DNA of 64,000 nucleotides, from positions 1-64,000 of the forward strand of contig NZ_JASKYM010000011.1 of assembly GCF_030131845.1 (NCBI RefSeq), written 5' to 3'. Below, one piece after another: positions 63,463 to 64,000 of this stretch. This DNA comes from Romboutsia sedimentorum (GTDB lineage: Bacteria > Bacillota > Clostridia > Peptostreptococcales > Peptostreptococcaceae). Numbering within the stretch: position 1 is the stretch's first letter; every line of letters begins with the position of its first letter. The translations under genes and the position numbers were made by a program. The notes below the pieces were generated by a model. The model did not search any database. It saw nothing but the letters and a program-made list of their open reading frames with translations, and was not told where the DNA came from.

Positions 63463-64000
<538 letters not shown>

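Overview
The window is an AT-rich, origin-proximal chromosome segment from a spore-forming low-GC Firmicute. It carries sporulation genes (spmAB, spoVG, spoVT, yabP, yabQ, spoIIE) and a T-box in front of metG. The order yaaO-tmk-holB-ricT-trmN6-rsmI ... metG-tatD-rnmV-ksgA ... purR-spoVG-glmU-prs ... pth-mfd-prsA-spoVT-yabM-mazG-hup-rqcP-yabP-yabQ-divIC-spoIIE resembles the B. subtilis yaa/yab region. A type IV pilus locus between prs and pth, and the run rho-rpmE-tdk-prmC-prfA-upp-atp, match Clostridioides difficile better. I place it in Peptostreptococcaceae, near Clostridioides/Romboutsia/Paraclostridium. The genus is not determined.

Layout. 1-472: end of an rRNA operon with a tRNA-Gly(UCC) between 23S and 5S. 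588-7431: a small DUF378 protein, then a PLP decarboxylase and DNA replication, RNA-processing and rRNA/tRNA-modification genes. 7540-9429 (minus strand): an Lrp/AsnC regulator and nicotinate phosphoribosyltransferase. 9556-18985: spmAB, T-box and metG, tatD, rnmV, ksgA, an unusual acidic protein, an M20 peptidase and a membrane-anchored protein. 19054-20406 (minus): murC. 20630-24520: purR, spoVG behind a sigma-H promoter, glmU, prs. 24600-30065: a wrecked type IV pilus operon with intact pilT and two prepilin peptidases at its end. 30078-44302: pth, mfd, prsA, then the spoVT-to-spoIIE sporulation and division block. 44303-44767: a DnaA-box-rich spacer. 44768-57908: secreted PepF, galU, glpX, rho, rpmE, tdk, prmC, prfA, a ZIP transporter, Sua5, rpiB, upp. 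58274-64000: the F1Fo-ATP synthase operon through the start of atpD.

The most notable signal is the decay of the pilus locus. pilA, pilB, pilC, pilM and a downstream fragment carry frameshifts, stop codons and large deletions. The class II cyclic-di-GMP riboswitch expected in front of pilA is reduced to its 3' strand, with a terminator hairpin left intact. Other points of interest are a c-ring with a full sodium-binding signature, a DnaA-box cluster, a hairpin covering the pepF ribosome-binding site, and an Asn/Lys-rich insertion in Rho. I see no CRISPR array, prophage, insertion sequence or complete novel system. Most of the window is conserved housekeeping DNA.
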